From Lachnospiraceae bacterium (GTDB lineage Bacteria; Bacillota; Clostridia; Lachnospirales; Lachnospiraceae), in NCBI GenBank assembly GCA_910574745.1, contig CAJTCE010000008.1:1-64000 (forward strand): a stretch of DNA of 64,000 nucleotides. Direction: 5' to 3'. The position numbers and the translations under genes are program-made. Below the pieces are notes generated by a model. It worked only from the letters and a program-made list of their open reading frames with translations. It was not told the origin of the DNA and ran no database searches. Shown here in pieces: positions 17,408 through 27,196 of the stretch. Position 1 is the stretch's first letter, and every line of letters starts with the position of its first letter.

Positions 17408-18859
17408 ATGAAAAAGTGGAGTGCCCTTATAAAGTGCATAGTGTTTCTTTGTATTTTTGTCTTGTTGTTCGTGTATGTACAGGAGCTTCTCAGGGATAAA
17501 TGGGCAGAAGGGGAGTACAATGTGACTACCAAGGTCAGGGGGTTTTATGAGGAAGAGGAAAATACCCTTGATGTGGTTTTTATAGGCTCCAGTCAGATGT
17601 ATGCGGACATGGCGCCGGCAGTGTTGTTTCATGAATACGGCATTACCTCTTATGATTTCTGTGCCAATGAGCAGCCCATGTGGATTTCTTATTATTATAT
17701 TAAAGAAGCCTTGAAGCGTCAGACGCCTAAGGTTATTGTTCTGGACGTATTTACCGTATACGGAGAAGATTATGAGGAGGAAGGCGTTACCCATATCAAT
17801 CTGGATGATCTGCCCATGTCCTTTAATAAAATCGCAGCCATTTGCAACAGCGTGCCCGTAGGAATGCGCTATTCTTTTTTCTTCCCTTTGGCAAAGTATC
17901 ATAATACATGGACAAATTTTTATGAAGGAAAGGCGGAACTGGCATTTTATCATGAAAGAGATCCCTACAGGGGATATTCCCCTTTTGTTTTTGCTGCGGA
18001 TTATGAAGAAGGGGCCAAGGCGGAGGTAGTAAACCAGATGGAGTCGGAACCCATACCGGAGCGTGCCGAAACCTGGCTTCGTAAAATCATTGCCCTTTGC
18101 GAGGAGGAAAATATACCTCTTGTATTGATCAAAACGCCTAACGGGAATGCGGAAAGGCAGAAATTATATAACAGTGTTTCGGCGCTTGCAGAGGAAACAG
18201 GCACGCCTTTTTTGAATATGAATGTGCTGTTGGACGGACAGGCCCACGTTAATGTATTACAGGCGGAAAAAATATCCCTGTTAATGGGAGAATATCTTAT
18301 TGCCAATTATGAGTTTGAGGACAAAAGGGAGAATCCCGAGTATGCATCGTGGGCGGAGGATGCAGAATTGTTTTACAGGCAAAAGGCCAAGTGCCGGCTG
18401 ATTAGCGCTCAAACCTTTGAGGAGTATGTGTCTTTACTTGCCGACGATGATTATATTGTCTGCATCAGTGCAAAAAACAGCGGTGGACAGCCGTTTTCCA
18501 CAGAAGATATTGCCTTGTTGAATGACAGCCTGCAATTGCGGTGTAAACTTGACGAAAACGCACAAGGAACTTATTGCGCAGTGATTGACGGCGGAATAGT
18601 CGTCTATGAGACTGAAATTGAAAACCAGAAAACATTGACGGAATCGGACGAGTTTACCCTGGAGGCTTCCGGCCTGAATATCTGGGTGGCTTCTCCCGGG
18701 GCGCTGCCGGACAGGTCCGCTTATATTCAGATCAACGGAACTGATTTTTCCCTGGACTGCGACGGCTTGAATATTGCCGTTTATGATAAGGTCTTGGGAG
18801 AGCTGTTTGAAATGTCGGTTCTGGATCTAAATCAGGGAATGAATCCGGTAAGAAAATAA
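17408..18859 (+). CDS. SGNH/DHHW-like membrane-anchored acyltransfer partner
   Basis: An N-terminal signal-anchor (residues 7-26) leads to an extracellular domain whose first block, VVFIGSSQMYADMAP near residue 58, carries the Gly-x-Ser element of SGNH-like proteins. YYYIKEALKRQTPKVIVLDVFT fits the fold's second block. The family works with MBOAT proteins to place acetyl or other groups on surface polymers. The extra C-terminal region (about 320-483, beta-rich) is not recognised. The gene begins directly after the MBOAT stop, so the two are translationally linked. The catalytic Asp-His pair is not obvious, so it could be a binding rather than a hydrolytic member. Confidence 0.8.
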   Translation: MKKWSALIKCIVFLCIFVLLFVYVQELLRDKWAEGEYNVTTKVRGFYEEEENTLDVVFIGSSQMYADMAPAVLFHEYGITSYDFCANEQPMWISYYYIKEALKRQTPKVIVLDVFTVYGEDYEEEGVTHINLDDLPMSFNKIAAICNSVPVGMRYSFFFPLAKYHNTWTNFYEGKAELAFYHERDPYRGYSPFVFAADYEEGAKAEVVNQMESEPIPERAETWLRKIIALCEEENIPLVLIKTPNGNAERQKLYNSVSALAEETGTPFLNMNVLLDGQAHVNVLQAEKISLLMGEYLIANYEFEDKRENPEYASWAEDAELFYRQKAKCRLISAQTFEEYVSLLADDDYIVCISAKNSGGQPFSTEDIALLNDSLQLRCKLDENAQGTYCAVIDGGIVVYETEIENQKTLTESDEFTLEASGLNIWVASPGALPDRSAYIQINGTDFSLDCDGLNIAVYDKVLGELFEMSVLDLNQGMNPVRK

Positions 18860-18953
18860 TGAAACATATTGAGACGCATGTTAAAATATGCCCTTAAAAT
18901 ATTAAAATGTAAAAGCAGAAAAGATATATTAGAAGAAACGGAGCTGTAATATC

Positions 18954-20957
18954 ATGATTTTATCATGTCACGAATTATCAAAATCCTTCAATGAGGAGCT
19001 TTTGTTCTCCCATTGTTCTTTTCATATAGAGGACCAGGAAAAAGCCGCTATTATCGGCAGCAACGGATGTGGAAAAACTACCCTGGTTCGTATGATCTTG
19101 GGAAAAGAGCCTTTGGATGACGGGCTTGTTACCTTTGCAAAGGACAAAACCATAGGCTACCTGGCACAGCATCAGGAGGATATGGATTTAAGCAAAACCA
19201 TATATGAAGAGCTGCTTACAACAAAGGCTCATATCATACGCATGGAGGAAACGCTGCGAAAACTGGAAGAAAAAATGCATACCGTTCAGGATGAGGAAAC
19301 CTTAAAGGAAATCATGGAACGCTATGAGACTCTTACCCACAGCTTTAAGCTGGAGAATGGTTTTACCTATAAAAGTGAAATTACCGGGGTTTTAAACGGA
19401 CTGGGATTTTTGGAAGAGGAATTTGACAAACCGGTTTCTACCTTGTCGGGTGGGCAGAAGACCCGGGTGGCCTTGGGAAAAATTCTTTTGATGAGCCCGG
19501 ATATCATTTTTCTGGATGAGCCTACCAACCATTTGGATATGGATTCCATACGCTGGCTGGAAAACTACCTGATCAATTATAAAGGTGCCGTAGTGCTGAT
19601 TTCCCACGACCGGTATTTTTTAAATAAGATTGTAGGGAAGGTTATCGAAATTGATAATCATAAGGCAACTGTTTTTATGGGCAGTTACACGGACTATTCC
19701 CAAAAGAAGCAGATGCTTCGCAACAGCTTAATGCATGCTTATTTAAACCAGCAGCGGGAGATCAAACATCAGGAAGAGGTTATCGCCAAGTTAAAGTCCT
19801 TTAACAGGGAGAAATCCATCAGGCGGGCAGAAAGCCGGGAGAAGGCCTTAGCAAAAGTGGAGGTACTAGAAAAGCCTGTAGAGGATGTAAGACAGATGAA
19901 TTTTACCCTGACGCCGTCCAAGCTTTCCGGCAATGATGTGCTGACTGTGGAAAATCTGGAAAAGACTTATGATGGAAATACTTTATTTACAGAATTGAAT
20001 ATGGAAATCAAACGGGGCGAGCATGTTGCCGTAATCGGAAGAAACGGAACGGGAAAGACTACCATTTTAAAAATTATCAATGACCTTGTTACGCCGGAAA
20101 ACGGAGTGATCAGACTGGGTACAAATGTGGAAATCGGTTATTACGACCAAGAGCACCATGTGCTTCATCCTGAGAAGACGATCTTTGATGAAATATCCGA
20201 TGATTACCCCGATCTGACGGGAACACAGATACGGAATACCCTGGCGGCTTTTCTCTTTACCGGGGATGATGTATTCAAAAAGATAGAATCCTTAAGCGGA
20301 GGGGAAAGAGGACGGGTCAGTCTGGCAAAATTAATGTTATCAACAGCTAACTTTTTGATTCTGGACGAGCCTACCAACCATTTGGACATTGCTTCTAAAG
20401 AGATATTGGAGCAGGCATTAAATCATTACGAAGGAACGGTTCTCTATGTGTCTCATGACCGTTACTTCATTAACCAGACAGCCCACCGTATTCTGGATTT
20501 GGAAGGCAAAAGACTGATTTCTTATTTGGGAAATTATGACTATTATCTGGAAAAACACGGGGATATTTATGCTTCCGGCAAGGGAGTGAAGATTCTTCAA
20601 AGCAGTAAAGAGAAGGGAAAACATTCAGAAGACGGTTTTTTAGCAGCCAAGAAGCAGGAGGGGCAAAGGGATGTTAGTGAAGGAAAGCTTAGCTGGCAGG
20701 AGCAAAAGGAAGCTCAGGCAAAGAGAAGAAAGCTGGAATCTGATTTGCGGAAGGCGGAATCGGAAATTGCGGATATGGAAGAAAGACTCTTAGAATTGGA
20801 TACGGAAATGGCAAAGCCTAAGATTGCCACTGATGTGGCAGGGCTGACCAGGCTGTCAAGGGAAAGGGAAGAACTTTCAGAACGGTTAGAGGAATTGTAT
20901 GAACGGTGGGAAAGGCTGTCCGAGGAAAAAGAGATACTCCAAAAGGAAGATAAATAA
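18954..20957 (+). CDS. ABC-F family ATP-binding protein
   Basis: Two ABC ATPase domains in one chain without membrane segments, the mark of ABC-F proteins that act on the ribosome (translation factors or antibiotic-protection proteins). Domain 1 has GSNGCGKTT (35-43), LSGGQ and FLDEPTNHLD; domain 2 has GRNGTGKTT, LSGGE and LDEPTNHLD. Between them lies the linker (about 225-320), where NREKSIRRAESREKALAKVE is charged and helical. The C-terminal extension (about 545-667) is a coiled coil, as in the Uup/YdiF group. Length 667. Resistance cannot be inferred; a housekeeping EttA/Uup-like role is more likely. Confidence 0.93.
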   Translation: MILSCHELSKSFNEELLFSHCSFHIEDQEKAAIIGSNGCGKTTLVRMILGKEPLDDGLVTFAKDKTIGYLAQHQEDMDLSKTIYEELLTTKAHIIRMEETLRKLEEKMHTVQDEETLKEIMERYETLTHSFKLENGFTYKSEITGVLNGLGFLEEEFDKPVSTLSGGQKTRVALGKILLMSPDIIFLDEPTNHLDMDSIRWLENYLINYKGAVVLISHDRYFLNKIVGKVIEIDNHKATVFMGSYTDYSQKKQMLRNSLMHAYLNQQREIKHQEEVIAKLKSFNREKSIRRAESREKALAKVEVLEKPVEDVRQMNFTLTPSKLSGNDVLTVENLEKTYDGNTLFTELNMEIKRGEHVAVIGRNGTGKTTILKIINDLVTPENGVIRLGTNVEIGYYDQEHHVLHPEKTIFDEISDDYPDLTGTQIRNTLAAFLFTGDDVFKKIESLSGGERGRVSLAKLMLSTANFLILDEPTNHLDIASKEILEQALNHYEGTVLYVSHDRYFINQTAHRILDLEGKRLISYLGNYDYYLEKHGDIYASGKGVKILQSSKEKGKHSEDGFLAAKKQEGQRDVSEGKLSWQEQKEAQAKRRKLESDLRKAESEIADMEERLLELDTEMAKPKIATDVAGLTRLSREREELSERLEELYERWERLSEEKEILQKEDK

Positions 20958-21008
20958 AGTAAATACAGGAAAGAGAGAAAAGAGAAGAAGAGGCAGGCAA
21001 TAAATTTT

Positions 21009-21037
21009 TTGACATATTTTTAACAGAAGTTTATAAT
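21009..21037 (+). promoter_or_regulatory. Consensus promoter of rex with a possible Rex box
   Basis: TTGACA (21009-21014), 17 bases, TATAAT (21032-21037): a perfect sigma-A match. TTGACATATTTTTAACAG (21009-21026) resembles the Rex operator TTGTTAnnnnnnTAACAA, mainly in the right half. If real, Rex represses its own gene at high NAD+. Confidence 0.7.
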
Positions 21038-21067
21038 AAAAATATCTTTAATTTAGGGGGCACCGAT

Positions 21068-21715
21068 GTGGAAGAAAAAGAAATTTCACAGGCTGTTATA
21101 AGCCGTCTGCCAAGATATTTCAGATATTTGGGAGAATTAAAGGATGGGGGTACCGAGCGGATATCCTCGCAGGAGCTAAGTGAAATCATGAAGGTAACCG
21201 CTTCCCAGATCCGGCAGGATTTTAACAACTTCGGCGGCTTTGGACAGCAGGGCTACGGGTATAATGTAGAATTTCTCTATACCGAAATCGGAAAGATTCT
21301 GGGACTTCACAAAAAGCACCACCTGGTTTTAATCGGAGCGGGAAATCTGGGGCAGGCTATTGCCAACTATATGAATTTTGAGAAAAGGGGCTTTATCATA
21401 AACGGCATTTTCGATATTAATAAAGACCTAATAGGCAAAAGAGTGCGGGATATTCCGGTGCGTCCCATGGAAGAACTGGAATCCTTTGTCAAAGAACACA
21501 ACGTTGATATCGGCGTGCTTGCAATTCCCAAGGAGGCGGCGGCAGATGTGGCAAAAAGACTGGTAAAGTGCGGGATTCATGCGATCTGGAATTTTGCCCA
21601 TATGGATTTAAATGTTCCAAAGGATGTCCTTGTTGAAAATGTTCATTTATCCGACAGTCTTATGAAGCTGTCCTATAATATCAACCGGTGCGGGAAGCCG
21701 GAAGACCATAAGTAA
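21068..21715 (+). CDS. rex: Redox-sensing transcriptional repressor Rex
   Basis: Senses the NADH/NAD+ ratio and controls fermentative genes. The N-terminal winged helix has ISSQELSEIMKVTASQIRQDF; the Rossmann domain starts HHLVLIGAGNLGQAIANY; C-terminal residues ending NINRCGK fit the domain-swapped helix. 215 residues is normal. The start is GTG at 21068 behind GGGGGG; the ATG at 21066 is out of frame. It has its own promoter, which overlaps a possible Rex box, so autoregulation is likely. Targets in this window could include nfnAB and other redox genes, but no clear Rex box was found there. Confidence 0.97.
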   Translation: MEEKEISQAVISRLPRYFRYLGELKDGGTERISSQELSEIMKVTASQIRQDFNNFGGFGQQGYGYNVEFLYTEIGKILGLHKKHHLVLIGAGNLGQAIANYMNFEKRGFIINGIFDINKDLIGKRVRDIPVRPMEELESFVKEHNVDIGVLAIPKEAAADVAKRLVKCGIHAIWNFAHMDLNVPKDVLVENVHLSDSLMKLSYNINRCGKPEDHK

Positions 21716-21811
21716 GAAAGGCAGTAAAGAGGAAGAACAATATGTAATATTTAAAATGATAAGTTGAATCATAAATAAAAGAACAATAAGCGGTAGTAAG
21801 AAGGTGGGTTT

Positions 21812-22450
21812 ATGGCAAAAAATGAAGAGGATTTTAAGGAAGCCATAGCGGGAAAAAAGCTTCCCATACTGACTCTTGATAACAAGTGGCACAGACTTTT
21901 TACCCAGAATAATCAGGACAAAGAAACGAAGAAGCTGGTTGAAAAATTAAATGACCTGGTTGCCAGACAGGGAGGACTTAATCACGAGATTAAGGATATT
22001 AAAAAGCTGAAAACCAAGCTGATGAATGAAATCGTCTCCGGTATGGACGGGAAAAGCCTGACCCCCAAGGATATGGAGGATCATAAGCGGCTGATCAATG
22101 AATGCAACGAAAAAATTGATGCCTGTCAGGACGAACTTCTGGATCTGCCAAGGGAAATCGATCAGGTAAATTACCGGCTCATGCTCCGTACCATGGCAAT
22201 CTGTTATGAGGTTATCCAGAATAATACGGAAGAAATCATCAGTATAGGGGAATGGATCAGTCAGATTCGGGTAGAGTTGAAAAAAAATGTTATCAGAAGG
22301 CAGGAAAGGGAACATATGAACAAGGAATTGTATTCCTATATGCATGATATTTTCGGGCCGGATGTAATCGACATTTTTGATATGAAGTATAATCCGGGAG
22401 AAAATCCGTTAAATCATTCATCCGATAACAAATCGGAAAAAAATACGTAA
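21812..22450 (+). CDS. Coiled-coil cytoplasmic protein of unknown function
   Basis: 212 residues, mostly helical with heptad-like segments (ETKKLVEKLNDLVARQ, then KDIKKLKTKLMNEIV, and NECNEKIDACQDELLDL). No signal peptide, membrane segment or known motif. AAGGTGGG precedes the start. I have no family name for it. It sits between rex and the NAD(P)HX repair gene on the same strand with spacers of 96 and 77 bases, so it may share their transcript. The length, ordered composition and good ribosome binding site support a real gene. Confidence 0.75.
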   Translation: MAKNEEDFKEAIAGKKLPILTLDNKWHRLFTQNNQDKETKKLVEKLNDLVARQGGLNHEIKDIKKLKTKLMNEIVSGMDGKSLTPKDMEDHKRLINECNEKIDACQDELLDLPREIDQVNYRLMLRTMAICYEVIQNNTEEIISIGEWISQIRVELKKNVIRRQEREHMNKELYSYMHDIFGPDVIDIFDMKYNPGENPLNHSSDNKSEKNT

Positions 22451-22527
22451 TGAAAAAATGCCAACGGTCAAAGCGTTTGCCGGAATCAGAAGGTTAACGG
22501 GCGGCTTTGACAAGAAAGGAGTCTGCC

Positions 22528-24051
22528 TTGAAATATGTTGTAACAGCAGCCGAAATGCAGTCGGCAGATTATTATACATCCGATAATCTTGGGCTACCGT
22601 CTACTGTATTAATGGAGCGTGCCGCTTTGGCGGCGGCCGATGAAATCTGCAGTCGGTTTCATACGGGGAAAACGCCTGTCAGGGTTTGTATCGTATGCGG
22701 AACAGGCAATAACGGCGGGGATGGCTTTGCTTTGGGACGCATTTTAAATGAACGGGGATATTTCGTTCATTTTTTTATGGCGGGAGATGAGGAAAAAGCT
22801 TCCAAGGCCAATGAGCTTCAAAGGAAAATCCTTTCTAATCTGGGACTTGTAGTTAGCACGGGGCAACCCGTAGAGGAATATGATATTATAGTGGATGCCA
22901 TATTCGGTACAGGGCTTCGCAGGAATATAGAAGGCGTTTATATGGAATTAATAAAATCGCTAAATGAAAGGAAAGGGTTTAAAATAGCTCTGGATATTCC
23001 TTCGGGAATCTGCGCGGACTCCGGCAAGGAGCTGGGCTGTGCTTTCCGGGCTGATTTGACAGTTACCTTTGGCTTCTATAAATGGGGACAGCTGTTATAT
23101 CCGGGTAAATCCTTCTGCGGGGAAGTTGTCTGCCGGGATATCGGAATCACGAAAAAGTCCTTTAACGGCCGTTCACCCATGGGCAGAATGCCCGAAAAAG
23201 AGGATATGGCATTGCTCCCGAAACGCATTCCCCACAGCCATAAAGGCACCTATAAAAGGGCCGGTATCATTGCCGGGTCCGAGAAAATGGGCGGTGCGGC
23301 GGTTTTATGTACTGCGGCGGCAATCAAGACGGGAGTGGGTTACGTAAAGGTTATGAGTCATTTTTCCAACAGGGACTTGATTTTGTCCCGTACGCCGGAG
23401 GCTTTGGTTCACATTTACGGAGATTACACTGCCCATCCTACGGAAATGCTGAGAGACTGCAGTGCCGTTGCAATGGGGCCGGGCGTAGGCGTTTCGGAAG
23501 AGACGAAGGGATTGCTGGAAGCGGTTTTTGAGAAATGCCGTTCCAACCTGATTCTGGATGCGGACGCCATTAACCTTCTGGCAAAGTATCCTTCCTTAAA
23601 AGAACAACTAAAGAACTATACCTCCAAAATAAAGGAAAAGGGCAAAAGAGTGATTTTAACGCCTCATAAAAGAGAATTTGGCAGGTTTTGCAGTATTTCT
23701 CCAAAGGAAAGCTTTGAAGCGGAGCACAAGAAGGCTTTGGAAACGGCAAAGGAATACGATATCGTCATTGTATTAAAGGATGCGGTAACGCGCATTTATA
23801 CGCCGGAAGGAACGGTTTATGTCAATACTACCGGCAATCCGGGGATGTCTACGGCTGGCAGCGGAGATGTGTTAACAGGAATCATCTGCGGGCTGGCGGC
23901 TCAGATGGAGGATCCTTCCCTGGCGGCCGTGCTTTCCGTTTATATTCACGGCTTATGCGGGGATTTTGCCGCAAAAGAGGGAAACCCTTATTCCATGACA
24001 GCCATGGACATTGGGGAAGCATTAAAATATGTATTAAAAGAAGAGGCTTAG
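22528..24051 (+). CDS. nnr: Bifunctional NAD(P)H-hydrate epimerase / ADP-dependent dehydratase
   Basis: Repairs damaged NADHX/NADPHX. The N-terminal YjeF domain (about 1-210) interconverts the R and S forms and carries CGTGNNGGDGFALGR and DAIFGTGL. The C-terminal ribokinase-like domain (about 225-505) dehydrates the S form with ADP and carries HKGTYKRAGIIAGS, AMGPGVG and the NTTGNPGMSTAGSGDVLTG signature. The start is TTG at 22528: AAAGGAG (22515-22521) sits 6 bases upstream, whereas the in-frame TTG at 22507 has no site. It precedes alr by 7 bases, an order common in Bacillota. Confidence 0.95.
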   Translation: MKYVVTAAEMQSADYYTSDNLGLPSTVLMERAALAAADEICSRFHTGKTPVRVCIVCGTGNNGGDGFALGRILNERGYFVHFFMAGDEEKASKANELQRKILSNLGLVVSTGQPVEEYDIIVDAIFGTGLRRNIEGVYMELIKSLNERKGFKIALDIPSGICADSGKELGCAFRADLTVTFGFYKWGQLLYPGKSFCGEVVCRDIGITKKSFNGRSPMGRMPEKEDMALLPKRIPHSHKGTYKRAGIIAGSEKMGGAAVLCTAAAIKTGVGYVKVMSHFSNRDLILSRTPEALVHIYGDYTAHPTEMLRDCSAVAMGPGVGVSEETKGLLEAVFEKCRSNLILDADAINLLAKYPSLKEQLKNYTSKIKEKGKRVILTPHKREFGRFCSISPKESFEAEHKKALETAKEYDIVIVLKDAVTRIYTPEGTVYVNTTGNPGMSTAGSGDVLTGIICGLAAQMEDPSLAAVLSVYIHGLCGDFAAKEGNPYSMTAMDIGEALKYVLKEEA

Positions 24052-24058
24052 GGCTAAA

Positions 24059-25246
24059 ATGAAAAAGATAAATCATTATGACAGGGTACGGGCGGATATC
24101 GATCTGGATGCCGTGGTTTACAACTTGGAACAGATGCATCAGAATTTAAAGCCGGAAACGAAGATAATGGGCGTGATCAAAACAGACGCCTACGGGCATG
24201 GAGCGGTACAGATAGGACGGGAATTAGAAAGGCTTCCTTATGTTTTCGGTATGGCGGCCGCCACTGCCGAGGAAGCGCTTATTTTAAGGGAATGCGGGAT
24301 CAAAAAGCCTGTTCTGGTACTGGGTTACGTATTTCCTTATGCCTATGAAGAGCTTATAAAAAATGAAGTGAGAATGACCGTTTTCCGTAAGGATATGATA
24401 GAGGAAATCAATGAGTGTGCCGGAAGAACGGGAAAGAAAGCAATCGTACATATTAAAGTGGATACGGCTATGAGCAGAATCGGCGTAAAGCCTGATGAAA
24501 GCGGCCTTTCCTTTGTCAGGGAATGCCTTTCAATGAAGAATATCACTGTTGAAGGAGTTTTTACCCATTTTGCAAAGGCGGATGAAAAGGATAAGAAAGC
24601 GGTACGCACACAGCTTTCGGCTTTTCAGTCCTTTCTGGATTTATCGGATGAAGAAACGGGATATGATTTCCCCATCCGGCATTGTTCTAACAGTGCGGGG
24701 ATCGTAGAATTAAAGGATGCCAATATGGATATGGTCAGGGCAGGAATTACTCTTTACGGCCTGTGGCCTTCTGAGGAAGTGTCTAGGGATATCATTTCCT
24801 TAAAGCCCGTATTATCGCTAAAAAGTCATATTGTGTATGTAAAAGAAATCTCCAAGGGAACCTGTGTAAGCTATGGCGGAACTTTTCAGGCAAAAGATGA
24901 TATGCGTATTGCAACCATTCCCGTAGGATACGGGGACGGCTACCCCAGGAGTCTTTCCAATAAGGGAAGCGTGCTGATTCAGGGAAAGCGGGCGGCTGTC
25001 CTAGGCAGGGTATGTATGGATCAGTTTATGGTGGATGTAACAGACATCCCTGCTGCAAAAGAGGGGGATGAGGTTACCCTGATCGGCAGGGACGGGGAAG
25101 CTATCATAACCATGGAAGAGCTGGGAGCTTTGAGCGGCAGATTCAATTATGAACTGGCCTGTGATTTGGGGAAAAGGATTCCAAGAGTCTTTTACAGGAA
25201 GGGAAAGATAATGGATACCAAGGATTACTATGAGGATTACAGATAA
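24059..25246 (+). CDS. alr: Alanine racemase
   Basis: PLP enzyme that makes D-alanine for peptidoglycan. The PLP lysine is Lys41 in VIKTDAYGHG, and the catalytic tyrosine is Tyr272 in CVSYGGTF. PVGYGDGYPR and GRVCMDQFMVDVT are also family signatures. The length of 395 residues is slightly above average because of a short C-terminal tail (RKGKIMDTKDYYEDYR). It follows the NAD(P)HX repair gene and precedes mazF, as in Bacillus (alr-ndoAI-ndoA), but here no antitoxin gene lies between. Confidence 0.97.
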   Translation: MKKINHYDRVRADIDLDAVVYNLEQMHQNLKPETKIMGVIKTDAYGHGAVQIGRELERLPYVFGMAAATAEEALILRECGIKKPVLVLGYVFPYAYEELIKNEVRMTVFRKDMIEEINECAGRTGKKAIVHIKVDTAMSRIGVKPDESGLSFVRECLSMKNITVEGVFTHFAKADEKDKKAVRTQLSAFQSFLDLSDEETGYDFPIRHCSNSAGIVELKDANMDMVRAGITLYGLWPSEEVSRDIISLKPVLSLKSHIVYVKEISKGTCVSYGGTFQAKDDMRIATIPVGYGDGYPRSLSNKGSVLIQGKRAAVLGRVCMDQFMVDVTDIPAAKEGDEVTLIGRDGEAIITMEELGALSGRFNYELACDLGKRIPRVFYRKGKIMDTKDYYEDYR

Positions 25247-25338
25247 AAGTTAGTGCAAAATTGGCGGATAAAGTATTATCAAAAGGATTAAAAATAGAGG
25301 AATATCAGACATAAAATAAAAAAATTTCTCTTTGAAGG

Positions 25339-25393
25339 TATACAACCGTAAAAATGGGCAATACTCTTTGCAAATGTTGAAAGGGGTTGTATA
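25339..25393 (+). promoter_or_regulatory. Inverted repeat covering the mazF ribosome binding site
   Basis: TATACAACC (25339-25347) and GGTTGTATA (25385-25393) are perfect 9-base inverted repeats. The right arm overlaps the G-rich ribosome binding site (AAAGGGG, 25380-25386) and ends 4 bases before the TTG start. In RNA the hairpin would hide the site; in DNA it could be an operator. Confidence 0.5.
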
Positions 25394-25397
25394 AGAC

Positions 25398-25739
25398 TTG
25401 AAACGAGGAGATGTCTATTACGCTGATTTAAGACCTGTGGTAGGATCGGAGCAGGGTGGAATAAGACCTGTTGTCATAGTGCAGAACGATGTGGGAAACC
25501 GTCACAGTCCGACTATTATTGTTGCTGCGGTAACTTCCCGGCTAAATAAAGCAAAGCTGCCTACCCATATTGAACTTTCCGCAGACAGATACCATATGGT
25601 AAAGGATTCGGTTATTTTGTTAGAGCAGCTTCGAACTATTGATAAATCCCGTCTGAAGGATAAAATATGCCATTTGGACGAAGACATTATGGGACGGGTG
25701 GATAAGGGCCTTAGAATCAGTCTGGAGCTTCATACATAA
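25398..25739 (+). CDS. mazF: MazF/NdoA-type endoribonuclease
   Basis: 113-residue PemK/MazF-fold RNase that cuts single-stranded mRNA at short sequences. Marks: [21 protein letters not shown] at the start with the conserved Gly-Asp and Arg-Pro-Val-(V/I), IIVAAVTSR in the middle with the catalytic Thr-Ser, and [13 protein letters not shown]. It closely resembles Bacillus NdoA. The start is TTG behind a G-rich site. The 151-base gap from alr is too short for a normal antitoxin gene, and none is seen downstream. The inverted repeat at its start may restrain translation. Confidence 0.93.
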   Translation: MKRGDVYYADLRPVVGSEQGGIRPVVIVQNDVGNRHSPTIIVAAVTSRLNKAKLPTHIELSADRYHMVKDSVILLEQLRTIDKSRLKDKICHLDEDIMGRVDKGLRISLELHT

Positions 25740-25848
25740 GAGCTTTGTTGACGAATGCCATACAAAATGATATATTCTAATTCATGGCGATAGAAATTTG
25801 TGTAAATCTAAATTCTATTGTCTGATATTTGTTAGAAGGAGAAAAAAA

Positions 25849-27195
25849 ATGGATGATGCCATGTGGACTGTCAGCGTTCTTGCATTTTTATTTTTGCTGG
25901 CAGTCGAGGTAATATATTATGGATTTGGTTCGGCAATCCAGAATCTGAATCTGAATCAGCTTAAAGAGGAAGCGGAGGAGAAGGGCGGTAAAAAAAGCAG
26001 GCAGATTTTGCAGCTTGCGGAAAATCCGGAAAAATACATTAATACAGTACAGCTTCTGGTTACCTGCATCCAGCTGGTGGTAGGAGGATATTTTATCCGG
26101 GTGGTACAAAGCATGATTGACAGCCCCATAAGAAATCTTTTAGGAGGCAGGTACGAAACGGCGGTTAATATCATCAGTCTTTTGCTAAGCGGTTTTGTCA
26201 TGTTATTTATTATTCTGACATTCGGCGTTATGGTTCCCAAAAAGCTGGGAATGAAATATGCAGGAGCATGGGCTTATACTTTTATCAGGCCCATTGTGTT
26301 AGTCAATAAGCTGTTAACGCCCACAACCGGGCTTATGAATATGACATCCACCCTGATCGTCAGGCTTTTAGGCGTAAAGCCCGGGGATGAGGAAGGAGAT
26401 GTGACCGAGGAGGAAATCCTCTCCATGGTAAACGAGGGGCATGAACAGGGTGTTCTGCGGGCCTCCGAGGCAAAGATGATTTCCAATATTTTTGATTACT
26501 CCGATAAGGAAGCCAGGGATATTATGACCCACAGGGTCAATATTGTGGGAATTGACGGCAATGTTTCCTTAAAGGAGGCAGTAGACTTCATGCTATCCGA
26601 GGCAAACAGCAGATATCCGGTCTACATAGAAAATTTTGACCACATCATCGGAGTCATTCATTTAAAGGATGCCTGCCGGATGCTTGAAAACGGCAAGGAT
26701 GGCGGAAGAGCCATTAAAAATATCAGGGGATTGATCAGGGAAGCCAGCTTTATTCCCGAAACCCGGAAGATTAACGTTTTGTTCAGAAGCATGCAGTCCA
26801 TCAAATCCCATATGGTTCTTGTCATTGACGAATACGGGCAGACCTCGGGGCTTCTTACCATGGAAGACATTCTGGAAGAAATCGTGGGCAACATCTTTGA
26901 CGAATACGATGCGGAAGAGGCGTTTATCGAGCAGAAGGGCGAGGACTGTTATGAGATTGACGGACTTACCCCCTTAGAGGAATTGGGGGAAGAACTGGAA
27001 ATTGATTTTTCAGAGGAAGATTTTGAAACCTTAAACGGTCTGATGATTTCCCGGCTGGAAAGAATACCGGAAGATAACGAAGATTTCGATATGGATTACG
27101 GCGGCTATAATTTTAAGATTCTGGCTGTTGAAAATAAATTGATCAAAAGAGTCCTGGTTTCCAGGATACCAAAGAAACAGGAGGGAGAAAACTAA
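25849..27195 (+). CDS. CNNM/CBS-domain membrane protein (CorC/HlyC family)
   Basis: Integral membrane protein linked to Mg2+/Co2+ efflux or ion homeostasis. An N-terminal CNNM (DUF21) region with about four membrane helices covers residues 1-190. A pair of CBS domains follows ([16 protein letters not shown] near 225, then the second with [22 protein letters not shown] near 325). The small C-terminal CorC_HlyC domain ends the protein. AGAAGGAG (25834-25841) sits 7 bases from ATG 25849; an upstream in-frame ATG at 25798 has no site. 448 residues, normal for the family. The old 'hemolysin' name is not a reason to call it a toxin. Confidence 0.93.
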   Translation: MDDAMWTVSVLAFLFLLAVEVIYYGFGSAIQNLNLNQLKEEAEEKGGKKSRQILQLAENPEKYINTVQLLVTCIQLVVGGYFIRVVQSMIDSPIRNLLGGRYETAVNIISLLLSGFVMLFIILTFGVMVPKKLGMKYAGAWAYTFIRPIVLVNKLLTPTTGLMNMTSTLIVRLLGVKPGDEEGDVTEEEILSMVNEGHEQGVLRASEAKMISNIFDYSDKEARDIMTHRVNIVGIDGNVSLKEAVDFMLSEANSRYPVYIENFDHIIGVIHLKDACRMLENGKDGGRAIKNIRGLIREASFIPETRKINVLFRSMQSIKSHMVLVIDEYGQTSGLLTMEDILEEIVGNIFDEYDAEEAFIEQKGEDCYEIDGLTPLEELGEELEIDFSEEDFETLNGLMISRLERIPEDNEDFDMDYGGYNFKILAVENKLIKRVLVSRIPKKQEGEN

Positions 27196-27196
27196 T

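Noticed and set aside
17213-17953. 246-residue reverse open frame across two genes
   Set aside because: Antisense to the MBOAT/SGNH junction; no ribosome binding site or motif.
25849-27195. Hemolysin
   Set aside because: The CNNM-CBS-CorC architecture indicates an ion-homeostasis protein; the old name is historical.
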